Part shown: positions 55,312 through 62,637 of the stretch, in pieces | Position numbering within the stretch: position 1 is the stretch's first letter | Layout: each line of letters begins with the position of its first letter | From: Pseudomonas farris | GTDB lineage: Bacteria; Pseudomonadota; Gammaproteobacteria; Pseudomonadales; Pseudomonadaceae | Assembly: GCF_019145235.1 (NCBI RefSeq) | Contig: NZ_JAHSTV010000002.1 | Coordinates: 558,001-622,000 of the forward strand | Direction: 5' to 3' | DNA length: 64,000 nt | Notes under the pieces: generated by a model | Databases searched by the model: none | What the model was told of the DNA's origin: nothing | The model's input: the letters and a program-made list of their open reading frames with translations, nothing else | Program-made: the position numbers and the translations under genes

Positions 55312-55794
55312 TCAAGCAGCGAGATTGGGCGCGCCCAGCTCTTTTTTGTATCGGGCTTTCAGGGTTTCCATTTCTGCACCCAATTCGTCGAGCGTCGTTT
55401 TGCCCAGTAGTTTTTTGGCCTGAGGAAACATTTCCTTTTCCTCTTCTTCAATGTGATGTTCCAGCAACTCCTTGACCACTTTCACTCGACCGGAAAATTC
55501 GACGGTAGAGGGATCAGTGGTTTTCAGGTCGGGAAGCACCAGCGTATCGACGGTGCGATGTTCTTCCTTGGCTTCGTAATACATGATGTCCTGCTCTTTG
55601 CCCCCGGCTTTTTTATACGCCGGATACAAGACTTCCTCTTCCAGACGGGTATGGATCTTGATTTCCATTTCCAGTTTGGCCAGCAACTCGGTGCGCTTTT
55701 TAACCCCACGCTCGGTGGACTCGCTCAACTGGGCCAGGATGCCTTTTACGCGTTCATGGTCGGCTTTCAACAGGTCAATGGCGTTCATGGTCAA
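55312..55794 (-). CDS. Hemerythrin-like HHE-domain protein
   Basis: 160-residue four-helix protein. Iron-ligand candidates are His in LKADHERVK, IKIHTRLEEEVLYP, KEEHRTVDTL and LLEHHIEEEEKEMFP, the HHE pattern. Such proteins bind a di-iron centre and act in oxygen, NO or stress responses. ATG 55794 has AAGAGG upstream. Monocistronic by context. Confidence 0.9.
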   Translation of the reverse strand: MTMNAIDLLKADHERVKGILAQLSESTERGVKKRTELLAKLEMEIKIHTRLEEEVLYPAYKKAGGKEQDIMYYEAKEEHRTVDTLVLPDLKTTDPSTVEFSGRVKVVKELLEHHIEEEEKEMFPQAKKLLGKTTLDELGAEMETLKARYKKELGAPNLAA

Positions 55795-55943
55795 ACCTCT
55801 TGTTTAGTCACGGGGCACACGCAAACGGTCTTGCTGCCGTTGTCGCTCACACTGCTGGAGCATTTCTCGTGCCTGTTTCAAGGTTTACCAAAAAACCATG
55901 AAAAACAGAGGGATGTGATCGAATAGAAACGACGTTTGTCGTG

Positions 55944-55982
55944 CAACCTGCATGAATATTTGTTGCTGTTCAATGCAGGTTG
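55944..55982. terminator. Stem-loop after antiporter gene
   Basis: CAACCTGCAT (55944-55953) and ATGCAGGTTG (55973-55982) are perfect inverted copies with a 19-base centre, 18 bases past the antiporter stop on the minus strand. A second small stem ACGAC-GTTT-GTCGT lies beside it (55929-55942). Probably a 3' end structure, though without a T-run. Confidence 0.45.
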
Positions 55983-55999
55983 ACCGAAGGAGGAAACCG

Positions 56000-57346
56000 T
56001 CAGGCGTCTTGCTTATTGCGCCGCTCATAACGGGCCAGCATCGGTTGAGTACTGATGCCATGCGCCAGAATGCTCAGCGCCACCACCGACAGCGTCAGGT
56101 CGGTGCACAGCGTCGCTGCCGCCGGACCGAGGTCGTGGTTCAAGGCGTAGAACAGGTAATAAAAGCTCCCGATCCCGCGAATCCCGAACCAGCCGATCAA
56201 CAGGCGCTGACGGCTGTCCAGCAAGCGCCCCCACGGTATGAGCCATACGCACAAGGGGCGAATGGCACAGAACAACACCAGCGCAACCACCAACGCTCGC
56301 CAATCCCAGTGGCCCACCAGCACCACGCCCAGCAGGGTGACCAGAAACACTTCCATGGCGCGTTCCACCAAACTGCCGAATGCCAACATGTCGCCCATCA
56401 TGATGCCCGCCGCGACCTGGGTTTCTGGCAAGTTCGTCACGTCGCCGTGGACGGCAGCCGCAGGTTCGACGTTCTGGTGGCCGACCACCGGTTGCACCAG
56501 ATGCTCGGCGGGAATCCGCGCGTCGCCGGTGGATTTGACTTCGGCCTGCCGCAACCCGAGGCCGGCGGCGAATACCGATAAAAAGCCATAGGCATGGATC
56601 TCTTCGGCCGCGACATAAGCGAGGGCGATCAGCGCCAGGGTCAGGTAATCGTTGGGAGAAATGGTGCTGTCGGCATTGCGGATGCGCATCGACAAGGTCA
56701 AGCGACCGATGCCATGACCCATCCAGTAACCGATGAACAAACCGGCAGGCACGGCCCACAGCACACTTTTCAATGCCCACTCACCGAGCCAGGCGTCGCT
56801 ATTGCCGCTCTGTTGCACAACCAGCAAGCCGAGGATGACGAAGGGGAAGGCGATGCCGTCGTTGAGGCCCGCCTCACCGGAGAGTGCGAAACGCACCGAA
56901 TCGTAATCCCTGGCATCGTTGACTTGCACCAGCGAGGCCAGTACCGGATCGGTGGGGGCCAGAATCGCCCCGATCAGCAGCGACGGCCCCCAGGCCAGGG
57001 CAAAACCGTAATGCAGCAACAGGCTGACGCCAATGATGGTCAAGATCATCACCGGTCCCGCCAGACCGAACGCCACCCGCCATCGAAGATCCTTCAGCGG
57101 CAGGCGTAATTTGAGCCCACAGACAAATAGCGAAAAGAGCACCGCGACCTCAGTCAGGTGCTCCATCCAGACCGCCGCGTCCTTGATGTCCAGCTTCAGC
57201 AAGCCCAGGCCCGCCGGACCGATCGCCACGCCCAGCGCCAGGCACACCGCGGAGGTGGTCACCGGCATCCAGCGCAGATAGGACGAGGTCAGTGCCAGAG
57301 TCAACAGCACCGTACCCAATACCGCCACCCATACAATGAAGCTCAT
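56000..57346 (-). CDS. CPA-type cation:proton antiporter
   Basis: 448-residue inner-membrane protein with about twelve hydrophobic segments. The family core is seen in GAILAPTDPVLASLVQV and LSGEAGLNDGIAFPFVIL, which contain the acidic residues of the ion site in NhaP/CPA1-type Na+(K+)/H+ exchangers. There is no C-terminal TrkA domain. The next upstream gene on this strand (Yip1 protein) ends 55 bases before it, so the two may share a transcript. Confidence 0.87.
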   Translation of the reverse strand: MSFIVWVAVLGTVLLTLALTSSYLRWMPVTTSAVCLALGVAIGPAGLGLLKLDIKDAAVWMEHLTEVAVLFSLFVCGLKLRLPLKDLRWRVAFGLAGPVMILTIIGVSLLLHYGFALAWGPSLLIGAILAPTDPVLASLVQVNDARDYDSVRFALSGEAGLNDGIAFPFVILGLLVVQQSGNSDAWLGEWALKSVLWAVPAGLFIGYWMGHGIGRLTLSMRIRNADSTISPNDYLTLALIALAYVAAEEIHAYGFLSVFAAGLGLRQAEVKSTGDARIPAEHLVQPVVGHQNVEPAAAVHGDVTNLPETQVAAGIMMGDMLAFGSLVERAMEVFLVTLLGVVLVGHWDWRALVVALVLFCAIRPLCVWLIPWGRLLDSRQRLLIGWFGIRGIGSFYYLFYALNHDLGPAAATLCTDLTLSVVALSILAHGISTQPMLARYERRNKQDA

Positions 57347-57401
57347 GCCCGGTTCTCGGAGGTAGGCCGCCGACCGCCGGCGGATGGCGGAATCAGGATA
57401 A

Positions 57402-58013
57402 TCACACGCCGGTCACACGCACGTACTCAGGCCCCAGATAGTTGAACCAGAGCAGAATCATCTCCACCAGGATAGTCACCAGCACCAATAGTCCGACGCC
57501 CCATACGCTCGCCGCATTCAGCAGGCCTTCCTCCTTGCGCTCGTGCATGAAGATCGGCAAACCGACGAACAGCAGAAACGTTGAATAGAGGGAGGCGGCC
57601 CCCAGCACGGTGATCGCCAGCCAGCGGCTCGGGTAGAGCCCGGCGATACCTGCGAGGAAGAACGGGGTGACGGTGTAGGCGGCAAAACCGATGCACTGAT
57701 TGACGTTGGGGCGTGAGTCAAAGGTGCGCGACATCCAGCGGATGAACAGCCCCATCAGCACCACGCCGACAATGATGCTCAGGTACAGCAGCCCGCAGAG
57801 TTGCAGGGCGCTGGAGGCACTGAGTTTGACCGTTTCGTTCTCGGCCAGGCTCCAGCCGACGTAGGTAGTCCCGATAAACAGGCACACGGCGGGGATCAGG
57901 GCGAGCAACAGCAAATGAGCGAGGTAATGGCGCGGATGCGCTTCCTCTTCCTTACGAATATCTGTCCAGACGAAATTGGGCTGAGTGAACAGCCTGACGA
58001 AAGGTGCGGACAT
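57402..58013 (-). CDS. Yip1-family membrane protein
   Basis: 203-residue inner-membrane protein with five hydrophobic segments, matching the bacterial Yip1/DUF1282 type (N-terminal FTQPNFVWTDIRKEEEAHPRHY, then YTVTPFFLAGIAGLYP). ATG 58013 is preceded by TTGGAGG; ATG 58025 is an alternative. Function unknown. A GAACCC-N17-TCAAT element upstream suggests an envelope-stress sigma factor promoter. Confidence 0.82.
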   Translation of the reverse strand: MSAPFVRLFTQPNFVWTDIRKEEEAHPRHYLAHLLLLALIPAVCLFIGTTYVGWSLAENETVKLSASSALQLCGLLYLSIIVGVVLMGLFIRWMSRTFDSRPNVNQCIGFAAYTVTPFFLAGIAGLYPSRWLAITVLGAASLYSTFLLFVGLPIFMHERKEEGLLNAASVWGVGLLVLVTILVEMILLWFNYLGPEYVRVTGV

Positions 58014-58060
58014 GACGACCTCCAAATAACGAGCGGCCCGGCATAGGGGCCCCTAGAAGT

Positions 58061-58088
58061 ATTGAGGTGCATCCATCGCCGGGGGTTC
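58061..58088 (-). promoter_or_regulatory. Candidate AlgU/sigma-E promoter of Yip1 gene
   Basis: On the minus strand GAACCC (58083-58088), 17 bases, then TCAAT (58061-58065). This is close to the GAACTT / TCNNA pattern of AlgU-type promoters. A TAGGGGCCCCTA palindrome (58044-58055) sits at the predicted start of transcription. Confidence 0.35.
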
Positions 58089-58182
58089 ATTTTTTATCGG
58101 GGGGTATGGGCGGTCTGCCCGAGGGAATGTTTGCAAGCGTCGAAGGTCAACCGAGCAGTTCCTCTTGCCTGGATGCCTGATC

Positions 58183-58695
58183 ATGAACGTCAGCCAAACC
58201 GTCGTTGAATATTTGCGCCAACACGACCTGCGACTGACGACTGCCGAGTCCTGTACCGCCGGAAAGATCGTGACTTTGCTGGCCGAAGTGCCGGGCAGCG
58301 GGGACCTGATCGAGAGCGGTTACGTGGTCTATTCTTCCGAAGCGAAGCAACGGTTACTTAATGTCAGCCCCCATACGATCGAAACCTTCAACCTGACCAG
58401 TTGCGAAGTGGCTCGCGAAATGGCCTTGGGCGCCTTGCTCGACAGCACCGCCAACGTCGCCGTGGCCACCACCGGTATCTTGGGGCCGGAGGATGTCGAC
58501 GGGATTCCGGCCGGCACCATCTGTTTCGCCTGGGCCTACCAGACTGAGCAAGGGAAATGTGTATTCACCCAACAGCATCGTTTTTTCGGGTCCCGCAGCA
58601 AGGTCCAGTTACTGGCCGCAGAACATGCCTTGAAGCGGATCTCGTTTTTTCATAAACGTGCCCTAGCCGGAGAACAAGATCAGGTGAATCAATGA
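58183..58695 (+). CDS. CinA C-terminal domain protein (NMN amidohydrolase PncC)
   Basis: 170-residue stand-alone CinA C-domain, the PncC type that deamidates nicotinamide mononucleotide in NAD recycling. Landmarks are LTTAESCTAGKI, GSGDLIESGYVVYSSEAKQRLL and ATTGILGPEDVDGIPAGTICFAW. ATG 58183 (MNVSQTVVEYLRQ) is used; an in-frame start at 58165 is less likely. The ATGA overlap with the next gene indicates coupling. Confidence 0.88.
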   Translation: MNVSQTVVEYLRQHDLRLTTAESCTAGKIVTLLAEVPGSGDLIESGYVVYSSEAKQRLLNVSPHTIETFNLTSCEVAREMALGALLDSTANVAVATTGILGPEDVDGIPAGTICFAWAYQTEQGKCVFTQQHRFFGSRSKVQLLAAEHALKRISFFHKRALAGEQDQVNQ

Positions 58696-59210
58696 ACGAC
58701 GAATCCCACCGCACCGAATACCACAGCCGCGATTATCCGGTGAGTGAAGACATGGCCTATCAGGTCAGGGTCTGGCGATTCGAGCGCTGGGGCTGGTACG
58801 TGATGGTGCTGCTGGTGGTGCTGGCATTACTCGGCTTGTTTTCCCGTGGCCCGCTCAGCTCCCGGGACGTTCACGGCAGCGATGGCAAGGTACGGGTGGA
58901 GTACGAGATGTTCCACCGTCATGGCTCGACCAATCCGATGAAGGTCAGTGTGATCGGCCGGCCGGATGCCACGGTTGAGCTGGAACTGACCGGAAAACTG
59001 CTGGAGGGTTTCGAAATCGAAACTCTGCAACCAGAACCTGTGCGTGCACTCAGTGGCGAGCAGGGTATGAAACTGTGGGTACAAACGGACGCGCAAGGCC
59101 AGGCCAGTCTTTACCTGACTTTGCGTGGCGAGGGGCTGGGCCTGTTTCGCAGCCATATCGCCTCGCCCGGGGCGGCCTCGGTCAAGGTGGATCAATTCAT
59201 TTTCCCTTAG
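58692..59210 (+). CDS. Single-pass membrane protein of unknown function
   Basis: 172-residue protein. A 33-residue cytosolic N-terminus is followed by one membrane segment (WYVMVLLVVLALLGLF), then a ~115-residue beta-rich extracytoplasmic domain (VRVEYEMFHRHGSTNPMKVSVIG ... ASVKVDQFIF). I do not recognise a family. It lies between cinA and a YetF-type gene (7-base gap), suggesting that the last two work together at the membrane. Confidence 0.8.
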   Translation: MNDESHRTEYHSRDYPVSEDMAYQVRVWRFERWGWYVMVLLVVLALLGLFSRGPLSSRDVHGSDGKVRVEYEMFHRHGSTNPMKVSVIGRPDATVELELTGKLLEGFEIETLQPEPVRALSGEQGMKLWVQTDAQGQASLYLTLRGEGLGLFRSHIASPGAASVKVDQFIFP

Positions 59211-59217
59211 GTGACTT

Positions 59218-59664
59218 ATGGATTCGGTATTGCGCGCGGCCGTGATGTACCTGGCGTTGATGGTGCTGTTCAAGATTGCCGGTCGGCGCTCGCTGGCCGA
59301 ACTGACGACATTTGATTTCGTGTTGCTGATGATCATCGGCGAGGCGACCCAACAAGCCCTGTTGGGCAATGACTTTTCCCTGACCAACTCGATGCTGGTG
59401 ATCGTCACGCTGATTACCATTGATGTCGGGCTTTCACTGCTCAAACAACGCTCGCAATGGGTACAGCGGCTGATTGATGGCGGGCCGACGATCATCGTCG
59501 AAAACGGCAAGATCCTGCACAAACGCCTGCGCCATGCGCGACTGGTCGAAGCAGATATCATGGAGGCTGCGCGTTCGAGCCAAGGCATTGAAACCCTTGA
59601 GCAGATCAAATTCGCCATCATCGAGCGCAACGGCAAAATTTCGGTGATTGCTCAAGAGCCCTGA
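59218..59664 (+). CDS. YetF/DUF421 membrane protein
   Basis: 148-residue protein with three N-terminal hydrophobic segments. The DUF421 signature IAGRRSLAELTTFDFVLLMI is followed by a small soluble C-terminal domain (GGPTIIVENGKILHKRLRHARL). Function unknown in the family. TTAGGTGA precedes the ATG, and the gene follows the single-pass membrane protein by 7 bases. Confidence 0.88.
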   Translation: MDSVLRAAVMYLALMVLFKIAGRRSLAELTTFDFVLLMIIGEATQQALLGNDFSLTNSMLVIVTLITIDVGLSLLKQRSQWVQRLIDGGPTIIVENGKILHKRLRHARLVEADIMEAARSSQGIETLEQIKFAIIERNGKISVIAQEP

Positions 59665-59679
59665 TTCACCGCGATCCCC

Positions 59680-59765
59680 GTAGGAGCTGCCGAAGGCTGC
59701 GATCTTTTTGGTCTTGCTTTCGCTGACATCAAAGTCAAACGATCGCAGCCTTCGGCAGCTCCTAC
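59680..59765. repeat. REP doublet, GTAGGAGCTGCCGAAGGC subfamily
   Basis: GTAGGAGCTGCCGAAGGCTG and its inverse CAGCCTTCGGCAGCTCCTAC around a ~40-base centre; the arms extend further (CGATC/GATCG). A fourth REP subfamily, lying between the convergent yetF-like and SDR genes. Confidence 0.9.
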
Positions 59766-59795
59766 AGGGGCCGAACGCTGGCCATGCCAGTTGCG

Positions 59796-60653
59796 TCAAA
59801 GCATCGGCTTGCCGCCCGTGACGCCATACCGTTGCCCGGTGATGTAACTGGCTTCATCCGAGGCCAGCAGTACATAGATCGGCGCGACTTCCACCGGTTG
59901 ACCGGGACGGCCGAGCGGGGTTTGCGATCCGAAGTTTTGCACGTCTTCCTCGGGCATGGTCGAGACGATCAGCGGCGTCCAGATCGGCCCCGGTGCCACG
60001 CTGTTTACCCGAATGTTTTTCGGGCCGAGCATCTGCGCCAGGCCGGCGGTGAAGTTGGCAATCGCGCCTTTAGTGGTCGCGTAGGCCAGCAATGTCGGCT
60101 TGGGCATGTCGGAGTTGATCGAGCTGGTGTTGATGATCGAACTGCCTGGCTTCATGTGCTTCAGCGCGGCCTGACAGAGCCTGAACATGGCCGTGACGTT
60201 CACATCGAAGGTCATCACCCATTCTTCGTCCGGGATGTCCTCGATGTTTTCGTGGGTCATCTGGAAGGCGGCGTTGTTGACCAGAATGTCGATCCGGCCA
60301 AAGCGCTCGACCGTTTTGTCCACCAGCGCCTGGCAGTGCTCTTTCTGCGCCACATCGCCGGGCAGAAGCAGGCATTGACGACCGGCCTGTTCGACCCAGC
60401 GTGCGGTTTCCTGCGCATCTTCAGTTTCATTCAAGTAGGCAACCACCACATCCGCGCCTTCCCGGGCGAATGCAATCGCCACCGCACGGCCGATGCCGCT
60501 GTCACCCCCAGTGATCAGGGCAATCTTGCCCTCCAGCCGACCCGAGCCTTTGTAGCTCTGCTCGCCACAATCCGGGTAAGGGTCCATTTTCGTTTGAACC
60601 CCGGGGACTGGCTGGCTTTGTTTGGGGAAGGGTGGTTTTGGATAGTCAGTCAT
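59796..60653 (-). CDS. SDR-family oxidoreductase (YhdF/stress type)
   Basis: 285-residue short-chain dehydrogenase of the glucose/ribitol-type general-stress group. An N-terminal ~40-residue extension (PPFPKQSQPVPGVQTKMDPYPD) precedes the NAD loop TGGDSGIGRA; NNAAFQM, catalytic Ser (INTSSINS) and YATTK follow. ATG 60653 has GGAGA upstream; an open frame to 60794 is leader. An AlgU-like element and a 14-base inverted repeat lie upstream. Substrate unknown. Confidence 0.88.
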   Translation of the reverse strand: MTDYPKPPFPKQSQPVPGVQTKMDPYPDCGEQSYKGSGRLEGKIALITGGDSGIGRAVAIAFAREGADVVVAYLNETEDAQETARWVEQAGRQCLLLPGDVAQKEHCQALVDKTVERFGRIDILVNNAAFQMTHENIEDIPDEEWVMTFDVNVTAMFRLCQAALKHMKPGSSIINTSSINSDMPKPTLLAYATTKGAIANFTAGLAQMLGPKNIRVNSVAPGPIWTPLIVSTMPEEDVQNFGSQTPLGRPGQPVEVAPIYVLLASDEASYITGQRYGVTGGKPML

Positions 60654-60670
60654 CGGGAAATCTCCTCTGT

Positions 60671-60734
60671 TCAAGGCAAAAGACTCAAACGCCACAAGCG
60701 CTCGTTGAGGGTTGACCCCGGTCTTTTGCCTTGA
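60671..60734. repeat. 14-base inverted repeat in SDR leader/promoter
   Basis: TCAAGGCAAAAGAC (60671-60684) and GTCTTTTGCCTTGA (60721-60734) are perfect inverted copies with a 36-base centre, spanning the leader and core promoter of the SDR gene. Confidence 0.7.
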
Positions 60735-60738
60735 GTTC
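60711..60738 (-). promoter_or_regulatory. Candidate AlgU/sigma-E promoter of SDR gene
   Basis: On the minus strand GAACTC (60733-60738), 17 bases, then TCAAC (60711-60715). Same geometry as the element before the Yip1 gene. Confidence 0.4.
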
Positions 60739-60848
60739 GGTTGGACTTCCGACGGGTTTAGCGCAAGGGGAGAGCTCACTGTTTCTGCATACACTCAACT
60801 CATGAGTTAGGTTCAATGCGATGCAAGAAACTCGATGAGGAGTTGCTC

Positions 60849-61022
60849 ATGAACACCCAATCGCTCGTTGCACTGGCACTCTCGTTGGCATGTCTCGCTG
60901 GCTGCGAAAACAAATACGAAGTGAATGAGAAAAATTGCGAGCCGAAAAACTTCATGAAGCTACCGGACGATCAGAAGCGGCAAGATTTCATCAAAGCCTG
61001 CATGGAGCGCATAACGCCTTGA
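60849..61022 (+). CDS. Small lipoprotein, TrbK-like
   Basis: 57-residue lipoprotein. Signal peptide MNTQSLVALALSLACLAGC has a lipobox with Cys19. The mature part (ENKYEVNEKNCEPKNF) has the EVN..NC pattern and a later Cys (KACMERI) seen in plasmid entry-exclusion lipoprotein TrbK. ATG 60849 has GAGGAG upstream. No conjugation genes are near, so the name describes likeness, not function. Confidence 0.7.
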   Translation: MNTQSLVALALSLACLAGCENKYEVNEKNCEPKNFMKLPDDQKRQDFIKACMERITP

Positions 61023-61054
61023 ACGGGATTCGATACTGCGCATATCGCCCATAA

Positions 61055-61082
61055 AAAACCCGATGCACGGGCATCGGGTTTT
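61055..61082. terminator. Bidirectional terminator
   Basis: AAAACCCGATGC-ACGG-GCATCGGGTTTT, a perfect 12-pair stem with A- and T-runs, between the convergent small lipoprotein and PatB-type genes. Confidence 0.9.
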
Positions 61083-61100
61083 CGGTGTCAACCTGGGGCG

Positions 61101-62255
61101 TCAGGCCTGGTGGTTACGCAAACTACGCTCCATCCGCGCGATCCCTTCCTCCAGCAGCGCCCGCGGGCAGCCGAAGTTCAAGCGCACGAACTGCTGGGCG
61201 TTATCGCCAAAATCCAGCCCTGCGCTCAGCCCGACCTTGGCCTGCTCGAGGAAGAATTGCTGCGGGTTATCCAGCCCCAGCGCCGTGCAGTCGAACCACG
61301 CCAGGTAAGTGCCCTGAGGGATGTTCATGGTCACACCCGGCAACCGCGTACGAACCGCGTCCACCAGATAATCCCGATTGCTTTGCAGATAGGCCATGAG
61401 CTCGGTCAGCCACGGGCCGCCTTCGCGGTAGGCGACGCGGGTGGCTTCCAGGCCCAGCGGGTTGACGCTGTCGACCATGCCGCAGCGGGCGTTGTTGACC
61501 CGATGGCGCAGTGTCGCGTCCTGGATGATCATGAACGCCGTCTTCAAACCGGCAATGTTGTAGGCCTTGCTCGCCGACATCAGGGTGATGGTGCGCTTGG
61601 CGATTTCTGGGCTGAGCGAGGCGGTCGGAATGTGTATGCGCCCGTCGAAGCACAGCTCGGAATGGATCTCGTCGGAGATGATCCAGGCGTCCTGCTCCAG
61701 GCAAATGTCGGCGACCGCTTGCAGTTCCTCACGCGGGAAGACCTTGCCCAGCGGGTTATGCGGGTTGCTCAGCAGCAGCGCGCCGCCCCCTTGCAGCGCC
61801 TCGCGCAAGGTATCGAGCGGCGTGGCATACGTACCATCGGCCAACGCGTCGAAGTCCAGCTCGACCTTGTTCAACTGCCAGTGGCCCGGCGCATGGCGCA
61901 GCGGCGGGTAGTTTGGCGTTTGCACGACCACGTTCTGCTGCGGCTGAACCAGCGCATGCAGGGCCATGTTGAAACCCGACTCGATACCCGGCAGGAATAT
62001 CAGCTCTTGAGGTTGCACACGCCAAGCGTACTTGTTCCAAAGGTCGGCGACGATGGCGTCACGCAAGTCATCCTGAGCCACGCTGTAACCGAGCATCGGG
62101 TGTTCCAGGCGTTTTTGCAGCGCCTGAATGATCGCTGGCGGCGCGGCAAAGTCCATGTCGGCGACCCACATCGGCAACACATCGGCCGGGTAGCGGCTCC
62201 ATTTGGTACTGCCGGTGCCATGGCGGTCGAACACCTGATCAAAATCGAAAGTCAT
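61101..62255 (-). CDS. PatB/MalY-type C-S lyase (cystathionine beta-lyase)
   Basis: 384-residue PLP enzyme of the MalY/PatB group, which cleaves cystathionine or cysteine conjugates. Family marks are WVADMDFAAPPAI, LLSNPHNPLGKVF, and PLP Lys in TLMSASKAYNIAGLK; the C-terminal Arg segment FVRLNFGCPR is present. ATG 62255 (MTFDFDQVFDRHG) is chosen; ATG 62266 is possible. The open frame further upstream to 62609 overlaps a REP doublet. Confidence 0.88.
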   Translation of the reverse strand: MTFDFDQVFDRHGTGSTKWSRYPADVLPMWVADMDFAAPPAIIQALQKRLEHPMLGYSVAQDDLRDAIVADLWNKYAWRVQPQELIFLPGIESGFNMALHALVQPQQNVVVQTPNYPPLRHAPGHWQLNKVELDFDALADGTYATPLDTLREALQGGGALLLSNPHNPLGKVFPREELQAVADICLEQDAWIISDEIHSELCFDGRIHIPTASLSPEIAKRTITLMSASKAYNIAGLKTAFMIIQDATLRHRVNNARCGMVDSVNPLGLEATRVAYREGGPWLTELMAYLQSNRDYLVDAVRTRLPGVTMNIPQGTYLAWFDCTALGLDNPQQFFLEQAKVGLSAGLDFGDNAQQFVRLNFGCPRALLEEGIARMERSLRNHQA

Positions 62256-62487
62256 GCTCAGTCTCATAAAAGGCAGGGGGTTAATCCGGCGGCCATGATA
62301 AGCGCCAACCTTGATCGCTGGCGAATTGCGCAACAGAGCATGACCGGCAAGCCGCCGACGGTCGGTTTTCAGACGGCGGACGGCAACATTGTCTAAAGTT
62401 CTAAGTGGCGGTAGTTCCGTTGCCGTCACCGTGATCGTCCAGAAAAACCCGGCCAACGTACAACGCCAGGCAGTTAAGCAAAACCCT

Positions 62488-62577
62488 TGTGGGAGCGGGC
62501 TTGCTCGCGAAGAGGGCGGCACCGTCAACATTGATGTCGCCTGACACACCGCTTTCGCGAGCAAGCCCGCTCCCACA
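62488..62577. repeat. REP doublet (REPIN)
   Basis: Inverted GGGAGCGGGCTTGCTCGCG copies with a centre nearly identical to that at 15029-15117, upstream of the formate dehydrogenase gene. Confidence 0.93.
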
Positions 62578-62637
62578 GGTTCCGTGTCTTGACTGACTGG
62601 CCAACGCACCGGGTTTCCACCTGATCAGGAGTGCACG

